Notes under the pieces: model-generated | The model's input: the letters and a program-made list of their open reading frames with translations, nothing else | What the model was told of the DNA's origin: nothing | The model's database searches: none | Shown here: positions 18,735-27,913 of the stretch, in pieces | Position numbering within the stretch: the stretch's first letter is position 1 | How the letters are laid out: each line of letters starts with the position of its first letter | Position numbers and translations under genes: made by a program | Source of the DNA: Actinomadura rudentiformis | Lineage (GTDB): Bacteria > Actinomycetota > Actinomycetes > Streptosporangiales > Streptosporangiaceae | Assembly (NCBI RefSeq): GCF_008923185.1 | Contig: NZ_WBMT01000002.1 | Coordinates: 186,001-250,000, forward strand | DNA: 64,000 nucleotides | Reading direction: 5' to 3'

Positions 18735-19922
18735 TCAGGTGGTCGGCGACAGGTCGAGGGTGGGGAGGAGGTGGGACGGGTTGAGCTTTTCCACTCGGAC
18801 GTCGTCGCAGGCGACCCAGGTGGCGGCCTGCCAGAGGGCGGTGCGGAGGGCTTGGAGGGTGGTCTCGGTGCGGGCGGGGGTCGCGGTGGCCCACGGTTCG
18901 AGGGAGACCTGGCGGGCGACGAGGGTCTTGCCCTCGCGGGCTGGGTCGACGCGACCCAGGAGCCGGCCGCCGGCCAGGAGCGGCATGGCGAAGTAGCCGT
19001 GCACGCGCTTGGCCTTGGGCACGTAGGCCTCCAGCCGGTGGTCGAAGCCGAAAACCCGGGACGTGCGGGCGCGATCCCAGACCAGGGAGTCGAACGGGGA
19101 GAGCAGCGTGGTGGTGTGCCTGCCGCGAGGCGGCTTGGCCAGGGCCTCCGGATCGGCCCAGGCAGGATGCTTCCAGCCCTGGACCTCAACAGGGACGAGA
19201 TCCGTGGCCTCGATGACGGAGGACACCTGGTCGCCCCTCACACGGAAGTAGTCGGCCAGGTCGGCGCGGGTGGCCACGCCCAGGGCGCGGCCTGCGTGGG
19301 ACACGAGGCGGGTCAGGCACGTCGAGTCGTCCGGATCCTGGGCGAGAAGGTCAGCGGGAACGGCCCGTTCGGCCAGGTCGTAGACGCGCCGCCAGCCCAC
19401 CCGCTGAACGCAGACCACCTCGCCGATGTCCAGCAGCCACTCGATCGCGATCTTCGCGTCGCTCCACTGCCACCAGTCGGCGCCCGACTTGGCGCCGCCG
19501 AGCTCCTTGGTGGTGAGCGGGCCGTCGGCGCGCAGGCGTTCGAGGATGTCCTCGCAGGCCCCGTCGGGGACCTTGTGCCAGCGCACCCCCCGGGCGCGGA
19601 ACGCGCGGCGGCGGAAGGCGAACGACGGCCACTCGGAGATGGGCAGGATGCTGGCGGCGTGCGCCCAGTATTCGAAGGTCGCTCCGTCGCCCCAGTAGGC
19701 GTCCTCGACGGCGGCGCGCCCGACCGCGCCCAGACGGGCGTAGGGAACGAGCTCGTGGGAACGCGCGAGCACGGAGATCGTGTCGAGTTGGACGGCGCCC
19801 AGATGCTCGAGAAGAGCCGGCACTCCCCCGTCGCGATGGCCCTGCCCGGCGGCGCCCAGGAGACCCTGAGCGCGCAGCTGGAGGCGGCGGGCTTCGTCGG
19901 CTGTCAGTTGAACGTGGCTCAC
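18735..19922 (-). CDS. AlkZ/YcaQ-like winged-helix DNA glycosylase family protein
   Basis: This 395-residue protein belongs to the family once called DUF1006, which includes AlkZ and YcaQ glycosylases that unhook bulky or crosslinked alkylated bases. AVQLDTISVLAR near residue 41 gives the Q-x-D pair that carries catalysis in this family, and LLSPFDSLVWDR plus RVHGYFAMPLL are conserved further on. I prefer GTG 19922 because TACGAT lies 6 nt upstream, the spacing of a leaderless promoter; GTG 19940 is the alternative. It stands alone, convergent with the gene at 18219. Whether it acts on interstrand crosslinks is not decidable here. Confidence 0.87.
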   Translation of the reverse strand: MSHVQLTADEARRLQLRAQGLLGAAGQGHRDGGVPALLEHLGAVQLDTISVLARSHELVPYARLGAVGRAAVEDAYWGDGATFEYWAHAASILPISEWPSFAFRRRAFRARGVRWHKVPDGACEDILERLRADGPLTTKELGGAKSGADWWQWSDAKIAIEWLLDIGEVVCVQRVGWRRVYDLAERAVPADLLAQDPDDSTCLTRLVSHAGRALGVATRADLADYFRVRGDQVSSVIEATDLVPVEVQGWKHPAWADPEALAKPPRGRHTTTLLSPFDSLVWDRARTSRVFGFDHRLEAYVPKAKRVHGYFAMPLLAGGRLLGRVDPAREGKTLVARQVSLEPWATATPARTETTLQALRTALWQAATWVACDDVRVEKLNPSHLLPTLDLSPTT

Positions 19923-20242
19923 GGCGCGATCGTAGGACACGACACCGACAAAACGCCTTCGGCGGTGACACCGCCGTCCTCGGCCGTTTAATGATCGCCG
20001 CCCCGGTGATGGCCCCGCGGCGGGCGTTGCTGCGGCCGCTGGTCGCCGTCCGTTGGCGCTCGCGGGGTGGGTGGCCCCCTGTCGGTTGTGGCCCCGTCGC
20101 TGCTCAACGACGGGGATGGGGATGAGCGGCCTTGGGGGGTTGGGCGCTCGGCGGGGGCAGGCCTCGTAGCGGCATCGGTGGACGGGTGTGGTGTGGGGGA
20201 CGGTGTGGTGTGGGGGCGCGGGCTTTGGCCGCTGGTCGGGGG
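19923..20242. other. 320-bp spacer with hairpin and short direct repeats
   Basis: A palindrome GGCGGTGACACCGCC (19961-19975) lies upstream of the glycosylase gene. CCCCGTCG (20092-20099) pairs with CGACGGGG (20108-20115) in a perfect 8-bp stem that could end the LuxR gene. A GGTGTGGTGTGGGGG word is repeated twice near 20180-20215. No gene is visible. Confidence 0.55.
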
Positions 20243-20989
20243 TCAGGTGATTTCGAGGAGTTTCTCTCGGACTGCGTAGACCACTGCTTCCATCCGGGAA
20301 TGCAGTTGGAGCTTCTCCAGGATGTTGCGGACGTGGTTTTTCACGGTGTTCTCGGAGATGAAGAGCTCCTTGGCGATCTCCCGGTTGCCCAGGCCGCGGG
20401 CCACCAGGCGGAGCACTTCCATCTCGCGTTCGGTCAGGCGGGGTGCCGGTACCTGCTGGGTGCGCTCCTCGCTGCGTTTGGCGAGGGAGGCGAACTCGGT
20501 GATCAGCTTGGACGCCATTGAGGGGCTGATCAGGGACTGGCCGCCGTGCACGGCGCGCACCGCCTGCGGGACCTCGTCGATCGAGATCTCCTTGAGCAGG
20601 TAGCCGCTGGCCCCCGCTTTGATCGCCTCGAAGAGGTCTTCCTCCTCGTCGCTGATGGTCAGCATCACGATCTTGGCGCTGGGGGCGGCCTCCTTGATCG
20701 CCGTGCAGGCCTCGATGCCGGAGCGGCGGGGCATGCGGATGTCCATCAGGACGACGTCGGGGAGCAGGTCGCCCGCCATCTGGACGGCCTCGTGACCGTC
20801 GCCGCCCTCTCCGATGACCTCGATGTCGGGCTCGCTCTGCAGGACCATCTCCAGGCCACGCCGGAAGAGCGCGTGATCGTCGACGATCAGGACTCTGATC
20901 GGATCGGCCTCGCCCGACGCGGCGGAGTCGCCGGCGGCGGCCTGACGGGGTACCGCCGCGGCGCCGCGAGTCTCGGGATTCTCGCTCAC
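20243..20989 (-). CDS. Orphan NarL/LuxR-family response regulator
   Basis: This 248-residue regulator has a receiver domain (residues about 32-150) with acidic pocket VDDH, phospho-acceptor Asp83 in LMDIRMP, and Lys133 in GYLLKE. A LuxR helix-turn-helix follows ([22 protein letters not shown], split over residues about 186-210). The N-terminal 30 residues are unstructured. No sensor kinase gene is adjacent, so its input is unknown. A gene of this kind lies near hpf and secA in Streptomyces, so the linkage is old. The start is GTG 20989 with only a weak upstream site. Confidence 0.92.
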   Translation of the reverse strand: MSENPETRGAAAVPRQAAAGDSAASGEADPIRVLIVDDHALFRRGLEMVLQSEPDIEVIGEGGDGHEAVQMAGDLLPDVVLMDIRMPRRSGIEACTAIKEAAPSAKIVMLTISDEEEDLFEAIKAGASGYLLKEISIDEVPQAVRAVHGGQSLISPSMASKLITEFASLAKRSEERTQQVPAPRLTEREMEVLRLVARGLGNREIAKELFISENTVKNHVRNILEKLQLHSRMEAVVYAVREKLLEIT

Positions 20990-21234
20990 CTGAGTCGCGA
21001 CGTGGAGGAGACGCCGCTTCCCCCCTTCACTGTGCGTGATCTTGGGTCATGTGGAGCGCGGTGGTGGGGGGGCGGGGGGGGCCCCCCCCCCCCCCCCCCC
21101 GGCGGGGGGTGGTGGTGAGTAAAATGGGGTGGGGGGGGTGGGGGGGGGGCGGGCCCCCCCCCCCCCCCCCGCGTCCGCGGCTTGCTTTCTAGATCATGAC
21201 ATGCTCGGCGGGGTGACGTGACGCATGTGCCACA
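20990..21234. repeat. Poly-G/poly-C tracts between hpf and LuxR gene
   Basis: Two G-run plus C-run blocks lie in succession between about 21064 and 21170, separated by G-rich DNA containing GGTGAGTAAAATGGGG. The tracts resemble the block at 14360-14440. They could be strong terminator stems for hpf, or sequencing artefacts. No gene is visible. Confidence 0.65.
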
Positions 21235-21906
21235 TCACTCTTCGACAAGGCGGATGACGCCGTAGTCCCAGCCCCGTCGCCGGTAGACGACGGAGGGCTG
21301 TCCGCTGGCCTTGTCGCGGAACAGGAAGAAGTCGTGGCCCACCAGCTCCATTTCGAAGAGGGCCTGCTCAATGCCCATGGGCTCGGCCTTGTGGAACTTC
21401 TCTCGGACGACGATGGGGCCGTCGCCCTCCATGGAGATCGGGACAAGATGCTCGTCCGCCGCGAGGTCGGCGGGCTCGTAGCCGTCGAGTTCCGGCTCGG
21501 CGACCTCGGTGACGGTGGTCGCGGCCACCGGCTCGGGCAGGGGCTCGGGCGGGAGCTGTTCCATGGTGGCCAGCTTCGCCGGGGACTTGCCGTGATGGGC
21601 CTTGTGGACCTTGCGCCGGTCACTGTCGCGGCGCAACCGGGACTCGAGCTTGTCGAGCGCCAGGTCGAGGGCTCCGTATCGATCATCGGCCGCGGCCTCG
21701 GCCCGGATGACAGGCCCGCTCTGGTGGATGGTGAGCTCGACACGTTCCCGCCGGTCGGCCTGGCGCGGATTACGCTCCTGCGACACCTCCACATCAACGC
21801 GGATGACCTTGTGGTTCAGCTTCTCGATCTTGGCCAGTTTGTTGTCGACATGCCGCCGAAACCTGTCGTTGACGTCCGTACGGCGGCCCTTCACGATGAT
21901 GTCCAC
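21235..21906 (-). CDS. hpf: Long-form ribosome hibernation promoting factor
   Basis: This 223-residue protein binds the 30S decoding region and promotes 70S or 100S dormancy. The N-terminal S30AE domain (MDIIVKGRRTDV to about residue 105) and the C-terminal dimerisation domain (PIVVREKFHKAEPMG to the end, with ELVGHDFFLFRD) are both present, linked by an acidic Pro/Ala-rich stretch. GTG 21906 has a GGGGGG tract 6 nt upstream. A long 673-bp region separates it from comF, so it has its own promoter. The gene is the long form typical of actinobacteria. Confidence 0.97.
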   Translation of the reverse strand: MDIIVKGRRTDVNDRFRRHVDNKLAKIEKLNHKVIRVDVEVSQERNPRQADRRERVELTIHQSGPVIRAEAAADDRYGALDLALDKLESRLRRDSDRRKVHKAHHGKSPAKLATMEQLPPEPLPEPVAATTVTEVAEPELDGYEPADLAADEHLVPISMEGDGPIVVREKFHKAEPMGIEQALFEMELVGHDFFLFRDKASGQPSVVYRRRGWDYGVIRLVEE

Positions 21907-22579
21907 GCGGGACCCCCCTTCTCCCGGAAATAACGGGCTCCCGTTGTTCGGGGTCGCACCCGCCCGGCCGACCTGGTCTTCGTCCCCACATCCGCCTGCT
22001 GAGAGGCTCGCGGCGCTCTCGCCACTACTACCCTTCTCTCGCTTCGGGGGATGTCGGATCCCCCGATGAGGCAGGACTTACCTCTAAGGCGCACCGTGAT
22101 CGGTCGACGAGAAGTCGCCTTACGTGGGCCGTTTCGCCTGCGCCTGGCATCGGCTAGCCGGACCGCCTGTCGTGCCCTCACAGAGCACAGCGATCCGACG
22201 CAACCACGGACCCGGGCGGGTGCCATGTCAGGAACGCTAACCCCTTAAGCCACGAATGTCAGGGGGGTGAACGGAGGAAAAACTCACACACCGTCATCGC
22301 TCGGGGTCGCATTGCCACTCTCGAACGTCCCGGGGCACCGCTCACGTGCCGTGAATCGCCGCGAGCACAGGGGGTGCGAGCCACGGCCTCGATGCAGGTC
22401 ACCGGCATCTGACCGCTCGGTGAGTTTGAAAAGATCCGACGGGCGCGATGACGGCACGTGACTGTCGATAGAGCAAGCTTCCCACCCAGACCAGACATCT
22501 CGGACAAGACTCTGTGACTGAGGGTAACTAGTTGCCACACCGGCGCCCTTCAGTGAAGAAAGTCACCATCCCCGGCCGG
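21907..22579. other. 673-bp region upstream of hpf, no gene seen
   Basis: Short open frames here overlap one another and lack ribosome-binding sites. Structure seen: palindrome AACGGGCTCCCGTT (21932-21945) in the probable hpf leader, and a 9-bp stem TCGGGGGAT (22044-22052) with ATCCCCCGA (22058-22066) around a 5-nt loop. The hpf promoter probably lies here, but I cannot place it. Confidence 0.5.
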
Positions 22580-23326
22580 TCACCATTTCCGTGGCGTCGC
22601 GGCGACGGTCGCGACACCCACGACGTCAGCACCGGCGGCCCGCAGTGCCCGGGCCGCCTCCGCCGATGTCGCCCCACTGGTGATCACGTCGTCGACCACC
22701 ACGACCCGCCTTCCGGCCATCGGCGCCACCACTTCGAACGCCCCCACCAGATTGACTGCGCGCGCGGCCGACGACAGACCCGCCTGATCGGCGACCCGCC
22801 GTCGCTGACGCAACGCGTCCACCCGCGTGACCCGGACCCCTGCCGCTCGGAGCTCCCGCACCGCGAAGGAGGCCATCCGGCGGGTCGCGTCATGTCCCCG
22901 CTCCCGCACCGCCATGGCCGAGGACGGCACCGGCACCAAGACCGCCACACCCAAGCCCTCCACGGCGCTGTGAGAGCCGCTGAAGCCCCTCTCACGGCCC
23001 GCCGACCCTGGGGATCCGGCCTCCAGAGCCGCGAGAGCGCTCATGGCGAGTGCTTGGCCCAGCGGACGTGCCAGGCCCGTCCGGCCCCGCTCCTTGTGAG
23101 CGACGATCAAGGCCTGCACGGGGCCCTCGTACGCGGAAACGGTCCAGGGCGGCGGAAGCCCAGGTGGAACGGGCACGGGCGCGGCCCTATGGGCGGGGCC
23201 GCTCAGAAGGGCCGCGCAGACCGTGCAGATGGGCTGATCAAGGACGCCGCCAGGCTGGTCACGGGTGCCACAGCCTGCGCACCGTTGAGGCAGGGCCAAG
23301 TCGAGCAGGGTGTCGAATAAGCGCAT
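22580..23326 (-). CDS. comF: ComF-family phosphoribosyltransferase-like protein
   Basis: This 248-residue protein has the ComF layout: an N-terminal zinc finger with CAGC and CTVC, a middle segment with HKERGR, and a C-terminal phosphoribosyltransferase fold with VVVVDDVITSGATSAEAARAL as the PRPP loop. In naturally transforming bacteria ComF acts in DNA uptake; its role in filamentous actinomycetes is unknown. It lies between lpqB and hpf, as in Rv3242c. There is a 63-bp gap after lpqB, so it may be transcribed with mtrA-mtrB-lpqB. Confidence 0.93.
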   Translation of the reverse strand: MRLFDTLLDLALPQRCAGCGTRDQPGGVLDQPICTVCAALLSGPAHRAAPVPVPPGLPPPWTVSAYEGPVQALIVAHKERGRTGLARPLGQALAMSALAALEAGSPGSAGRERGFSGSHSAVEGLGVAVLVPVPSSAMAVRERGHDATRRMASFAVRELRAAGVRVTRVDALRQRRRVADQAGLSSAARAVNLVGAFEVVAPMAGRRVVVVDDVITSGATSAEAARALRAAGADVVGVATVAATPRKW

Positions 23327-23389
23327 GCGGACGACGATGCCCGAAGGCCTCGGGCCAAGGCCAGACCCCGCGCAAACTGTGGATGACTC

Positions 23390-25207
23390 TCAGCGGTAGT
23401 AGTTCGGATCCGAGCCGTTGATCGGGCACGTCCACTCGCTGAACTGGTCACGGGCCGACTGCTGATGGCAGATCAGGTTGTGCGTACCGTTGCGAGTGCC
23501 GATGTAGACCGGGGCGCCAGGAGAAGCGGCGATCGAGTTGGGCTCGCCCTGGATGCCGCCGCCCAGCGGGCTGATCGCGCTGCCGCTGACCGGGACGAGG
23601 TACGGCAGGACCTGCGATTCGGACCGCCGGCGCCCGAGCACGGCGAGGGTGCCGTAGTCGCGCCAGGACAGGTCGATGGCGTCTACCAGCTCCGAGCTGA
23701 CCGGCAGGAAGACACCCGCGTCGATGGCGCCCTTGGCGTCGTAGGCGATGCGCCCGAGCTGCACCTGGGTGCGGTTGTCGACCTTGACGATCGCGGCGGC
23801 CCGCACGCCGTCGCGGGCCACCCGGAGCGCGAGGACCTCGCGGCCGCCGAGCCCCCAGTGCTCGACCCGCTGGAACGGCTGGCCGCGCTTACGCACCCAC
23901 AGCCAGGACTTCTTCTTGGCCGTCTCGACGACCCACAGCTGGTTGTTGCGATCCCAGGTGGGCGCGGTGAAGCGCGAGCCGGGCTGCTGATGCGTCAGCA
24001 GCGTCTGCACCTCGCGCGCCCCGATCAGGCTCTTGGTCAGGAGCACCTGGCTGCGGTCAGGGCTCAGACCGGCCGCCTCCATTTTGTCCGGCGCGACCGC
24101 GGGACGTACGAGCCGATAGGCAAGGCTTTGGGTGAGGGGGTTCGCCTCGCCGGAGGACAACCCGCTCAGCAGGCCCTTTTCCCCGATGAAGTAGGGGGTC
24201 TCGACGCTCTGCAGCTCCTCGCTCAGGTTCCCGTCCGGGGCGTACTCCTGCCAGGACCGGATCGGCTGGACGCCCTCGTGGCCATCAGGCGCGACCTCGT
24301 CGCCATCGATCTTCAGCCGCCACTGCTTGATCTCGGAGAGCTGCCGCAACGTCCAGCTGAGCTGGGCCGACATGCGTTCGGGATCGCCGCCGGCGGCCTC
24401 GCGGCTGATATTGACCGTGGCGACGTCCTTGTCGATGTCGACGCCGCCGCCGAGCAGCTTGGTGTTGGCCGGGAAGGCGCTCTTCACCGCCGGGCTCAGC
24501 CAGGACGTCGGACCGGACAACAACGCCCGGACCAGGTGGGTCGCCAGGTGCCGCCGGTTGGCCAGTGGCAGGAAGACCCCGTTGGGCACCAGCCGCCTCT
24601 GGTCGGGCGTGAAGAAGTACAGGTTCATCGAACGGAACGCGCGGTCGACGTCGGCCTTGGTGAGCAGGAGGCCGACCTGGCCCTCCGTGGGCAGCCCGGT
24701 GATCCGCCACGTTCCCGGCTGCGTCCGGGTGAGCTGGAAGCTGACGACGACATCCCTGGGGTCCGCGGTGTACTGGCCATCGGTGTTGATCGCACCGAGC
24801 TGCTTGCCCGCGAGTTTCACGGTGGCCTGCGTGTCGCTCATCTTCTCGATCCGCGGCTCGAACCGGGCGTCGCCGAAGACGGTGACCGCGGGCCGGGTGC
24901 CGAGCTTCCAGCCGGTGTTGCCGGCGAGGTACTCGCGGGCCACCTTCTGACCGTCGTCGAAGCTCGCCGAGGCGTACAGGAAGCCCGAGACGATCTGTGC
25001 CGGCGACCAGCCCGGCCGCGGCCGGACCGGGATGAGCCGGACATACGGGTCGTCGGCCTGCTCGGCCCGGTCGGCGGACTTGCCGGACACCACCCGGCCA
25101 CCGCTGGGCACGGTCGCGCAAGCGGTCGCGCCGGCGCTGACGCAGACCATCAGCAGTGCCGCAGTCACGATGGACGGACGGCGCGTGCGGCGGGAGGGTG
25201 CGGTCAT
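23390..25207 (-). CDS. lpqB: Lipoprotein LpqB, MtrAB accessory factor
   Basis: This 605-residue lipoprotein sits on the outer face of the membrane and modulates the MtrB kinase. The signal peptide ends in GATAC with Cys30 as lipid site. A GerMN-like domain follows (about residues 60-330, including the run of LLLTKADVDRAF and the PNGVFLPLA segment), then a beta-propeller-like C-terminal half ending in Asn-Tyr-Tyr-Arg. The ATG at 25207 overlaps the mtrB stop as ATGA, so translation is coupled. Synteny with Rv3244c supports the call. The open frame continues upstream through mtrB in another frame, which is not coding. Confidence 0.96.
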   Translation of the reverse strand: MTAPSRRTRRPSIVTAALLMVCVSAGATACATVPSGGRVVSGKSADRAEQADDPYVRLIPVRPRPGWSPAQIVSGFLYASASFDDGQKVAREYLAGNTGWKLGTRPAVTVFGDARFEPRIEKMSDTQATVKLAGKQLGAINTDGQYTADPRDVVVSFQLTRTQPGTWRITGLPTEGQVGLLLTKADVDRAFRSMNLYFFTPDQRRLVPNGVFLPLANRRHLATHLVRALLSGPTSWLSPAVKSAFPANTKLLGGGVDIDKDVATVNISREAAGGDPERMSAQLSWTLRQLSEIKQWRLKIDGDEVAPDGHEGVQPIRSWQEYAPDGNLSEELQSVETPYFIGEKGLLSGLSSGEANPLTQSLAYRLVRPAVAPDKMEAAGLSPDRSQVLLTKSLIGAREVQTLLTHQQPGSRFTAPTWDRNNQLWVVETAKKKSWLWVRKRGQPFQRVEHWGLGGREVLALRVARDGVRAAAIVKVDNRTQVQLGRIAYDAKGAIDAGVFLPVSSELVDAIDLSWRDYGTLAVLGRRRSESQVLPYLVPVSGSAISPLGGGIQGEPNSIAASPGAPVYIGTRNGTHNLICHQQSARDQFSEWTCPINGSDPNYYR

Positions 25208-26865
25208 TCGCCTACCTCCAGCTCCACGAACAGCGGGCGCGACGTGCCGGCACCCGGCGGGACGAGCGGCAGCGGCGAGCCGCGCAACTCGGCCCCGGCG
25301 ATCCGCGGCAGCGACAGGCGGAACTGCGAGCCCACCCCCGGCTCGCCCCAGGCCTGCAGCCAGCCGCCGTGCAGCTGGGCGTCCTCGCGTGAGATCGACA
25401 GGCCCAGGCCGGTCCCGCCGGTGGTGCGTGCGCGGGCGGGGTCGGCCCGCCAGAAACGGTCGAACACCATCTGCCCCTCCCCCGGTTTCAGCCCGACGCC
25501 GTGGTCGCGCACGGCCACCGCCACCGCGTCGCGGTCGGCGGCCACCGACACCACGATGTCCTCTCCCTCGCCGTGTTCGACCGCGTTGACCAGCAGGTTT
25601 CGCAGGATGCGTTCGACCCGGCGGCGGTCGACCTCGGCCATGCACGGCTCGCCCGGCAGCTGGAGCACGACCTTGCTGCCCTTGCGTTCGGCCAGCGTCT
25701 GGGAGTCGCCCACGGCGCGCAGCACCAGGTCGCGCACGTCCACCGACTCGGCGTCGAGCGTCGCCGCTCCGGCGTCGTGGCGGCTGATCTCCAGCAGGTC
25801 GGCCAGGAGCGACTCGAACCGTTCCAGCTGGCTCTGCAGCAGCTCCGCGGACCGCCCCACCGACGGGTCGTCGAACGTGTCGCGGTGCTCGTAGAGCATG
25901 TCGGCGGCGATGCGGATCGTGGTCAGCGGCGTGCGCAGCTCGTGCGACACGTCCGAGACGAACTGCCGCTGCACCTGCGACAGGTCCTCCAGCTCGCCGA
26001 TCTTGTCCTGGAGGTTGGCGGCCATGTCGTTGAACGAGGTGGCCAGGCGGGCCAGATCGTCCTCGCCGCGTACCCGCATCCGCTCTTCGAGCCGCCCCGC
26101 CGCCAGCCGCTGGGCACCCTGCGCCGCCAGCCGCACCGGGATGACGACCTGCCGGGTGACCAGCGAGGCGATGGCCGCCAGCAGCAGCACCAGGACGGCA
26201 CCGACGCCGACCAGGGTCCGCTGCACAACGGTCAGCGTCCGCTCTTCCTGGGTGAGCGGGAACAGGTAGTAGAGCTCGAACTGCCCGGCCTTGCCACCCA
26301 CGATGAGACCGCGCTGCGGCGGACGTTCGGGATCGGTGTACTTCAGCGTCCCGTACGTGCTGGCGGTCGTGAAGCTGGAACTGGCCGTCGCCTGCTTGAG
26401 CTGCTCGCGCAGCCGCCGCGGCACGCTCTCCGGCCCCAGCCCGTTGGTGCCCCAGCCGTCGACGAACATGTTGGAGGTGTCGCGGATGTAGACCTCGTAC
26501 AGCCCGGACGGGCCACTGCGCGCCCGAAGCCCGTTGACCACGCTCTCGACGCGGCCGCCGGTCTCGGCGGAGCTGGCGAGCTCGCGCCGGACCGCGGCGA
26601 GGCCCTCGTCGAGCTGGCCGGTCGCCGTCTTGGTCTTGGCCTCCAGGAGCGCGGAGCTGATCCGCAGCTGGAGGAAGGCACCGAGGATCGCCACCACGAT
26701 CGCGGAGATGACCAGCGTGGACGTGACCACCCGGACCTGGATGGAACGCCGCCAACGCGTGTAGAGACGCCGCGCCACGCCGCGCACGACCCGGCGGAAC
26801 GTGACGAGCCCGCGCCGCACGTTCCGCCTGATCGCGGTCATGTTGATCGTGGTCATGGCCGGCAT
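25204..26865 (-). CDS. mtrB: MtrB sensor histidine kinase
   Basis: This 553-residue membrane kinase senses envelope or osmotic cues and phosphorylates MtrA, controlling cell-wall and division genes. Two transmembrane helices (about 46-66 and 213-236) flank an extracytoplasmic sensor domain. A HAMP domain follows, then the dimerisation helix with phospho-His308 in FVSDVSHELRTPL, and the ATPase domain with NLLVNAVEHGEG, DHGVGLKPGE and GGTGLGLSI. The start is ATG 26865 with AGGAAA 8 nt upstream. The gene is 45 bp after mtrA and overlaps lpqB by 4 nt. Confidence 0.98.
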   Translation of the reverse strand: MPAMTTINMTAIRRNVRRGLVTFRRVVRGVARRLYTRWRRSIQVRVVTSTLVISAIVVAILGAFLQLRISSALLEAKTKTATGQLDEGLAAVRRELASSAETGGRVESVVNGLRARSGPSGLYEVYIRDTSNMFVDGWGTNGLGPESVPRRLREQLKQATASSSFTTASTYGTLKYTDPERPPQRGLIVGGKAGQFELYYLFPLTQEERTLTVVQRTLVGVGAVLVLLLAAIASLVTRQVVIPVRLAAQGAQRLAAGRLEERMRVRGEDDLARLATSFNDMAANLQDKIGELEDLSQVQRQFVSDVSHELRTPLTTIRIAADMLYEHRDTFDDPSVGRSAELLQSQLERFESLLADLLEISRHDAGAATLDAESVDVRDLVLRAVGDSQTLAERKGSKVVLQLPGEPCMAEVDRRRVERILRNLLVNAVEHGEGEDIVVSVAADRDAVAVAVRDHGVGLKPGEGQMVFDRFWRADPARARTTGGTGLGLSISREDAQLHGGWLQAWGEPGVGSQFRLSLPRIAGAELRGSPLPLVPPGAGTSRPLFVELEVGE

Positions 26866-26910
26866 GGCCGTGGTTTCCTGCTGCTCACCGGGCGTCCGGA
26901 TGGGGCCGGG

Positions 26911-27603
26911 CTATGCCGGACCCGCCTTGTAGCCGACACCGCGCACGGTGACGACGATCTCCGGCCGCTCCGGATCTTTTTCGATCTTGGCCCGGAGCCG
27001 CTGCACGTGCACGTTGACCAGGCGGGTGTCGGCGGCGTGCCGGTAGCCCCAGACCTGCTCCAGCAGCACCTCGCGGGTGAACACCTGGCGCGGCTTGCGG
27101 GCCAGGGCGACCAGCAGGTCGAACTCCAGCGGGGTGAGCGGGATGTGCTTGTCGCCCCGCTTCACCGAGTGGCCCGCCACGTCGATCGTGATGTCGCCGA
27201 TCAGCAGGGTCTCGGGCGCCGGCTCGTCGGTGCGCCGCAGGCGGGCCCGGACGCGCGCCACGAGCTCCTTGGGCTTGAACGGTTTGACGATGTAGTCGTC
27301 GGCGCCCGATTCCAGGCCGAGGACCACGTCGACGGTGTCGCTCTTGGCCGTCAGCATGACGATCGGTATGCCGGATTCGGCGCGGATCTGGCGGCAGACG
27401 TCGATGCCGTCCGCGCCGGGAAGCATCAGGTCGAGCAGCACGAGGTCGGGCCGCGTCTCCCGGAACGCTTCGAGCGCCTTGTCGCCGTCGTGGACGAACG
27501 ACGGCTCGAAGCCCTCGCCCCTCAGCACGATGCCAAGCATTTCGGCGAGCGCGAGGTCGTCATCGACGACCAGTACACGTCCTCTCATGGCCCTCATCGT
27601 CAC
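26911..27603 (-). CDS. mtrA: MtrA response regulator, OmpR family
   Basis: This 230-residue regulator has a receiver domain with VDDDLALAEMLGIVLRGEGF, phospho-acceptor Asp58 in LLDLMLPG and a Lys in DDYIVKPF. The C-terminal winged helix includes LTPLEFDLLVALARKP, VWGYRH and VRGVGYKAG. It is almost residue-for-residue like other actinobacterial MtrA. Three starts are possible: GTG 27603, ATG 27597 and ATG 27588; MRGRVLVVDDD at 27588 matches where the fold begins. It is the first gene of mtrA-mtrB-lpqB, with a 310-bp divergent promoter region upstream. Confidence 0.98.
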   Translation of the reverse strand: MTMRAMRGRVLVVDDDLALAEMLGIVLRGEGFEPSFVHDGDKALEAFRETRPDLVLLDLMLPGADGIDVCRQIRAESGIPIVMLTAKSDTVDVVLGLESGADDYIVKPFKPKELVARVRARLRRTDEPAPETLLIGDITIDVAGHSVKRGDKHIPLTPLEFDLLVALARKPRQVFTREVLLEQVWGYRHAADTRLVNVHVQRLRAKIEKDPERPEIVVTVRGVGYKAGPA

Positions 27604-27913
27604 AAAGTCGGGGTGCGGTGGAGTGGAGTGGCAAGAATTACACCTAGGGCTGCAAGGTTACCCGCGTTTGCCTTGTACATGACCCCTCCTGGCCACCGGG
27701 CACCGGCCTCTGCCTCACAGATGACGATGTTCAAAGGCCGGATGGTCGACAGCGACCACCCACTACCACCCGATAACTGGCAACGTTCGCCTTCCGCAGC
27801 TTGCACCCACGCACGCTTTAGGCGGACAAGGCTCGCTTAGCTCATGACAGGATGACGAGAACTGCGAGAGATCCGTTCGTTTGCACGTCGGCCGCCGTAC
27901 TGGGAGCAGAGAG
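27604..27913. other. 310-bp divergent promoter region upstream of mtrA
   Basis: This less GC-rich spacer separates mtrA from the opposite-strand membrane protein gene. GGTTACCC near 27656 and TAATTC on the minus strand near 27640 could be parts of a promoter or MtrA site, but neither is convincing. No gene is visible. Confidence 0.45.

Noticed and set aside
23390..26755. 1121-codon frame spanning lpqB and mtrB
   Set aside because: lpqB starts at ATG 25207; upstream of that the frame runs through mtrB in a non-coding phase.
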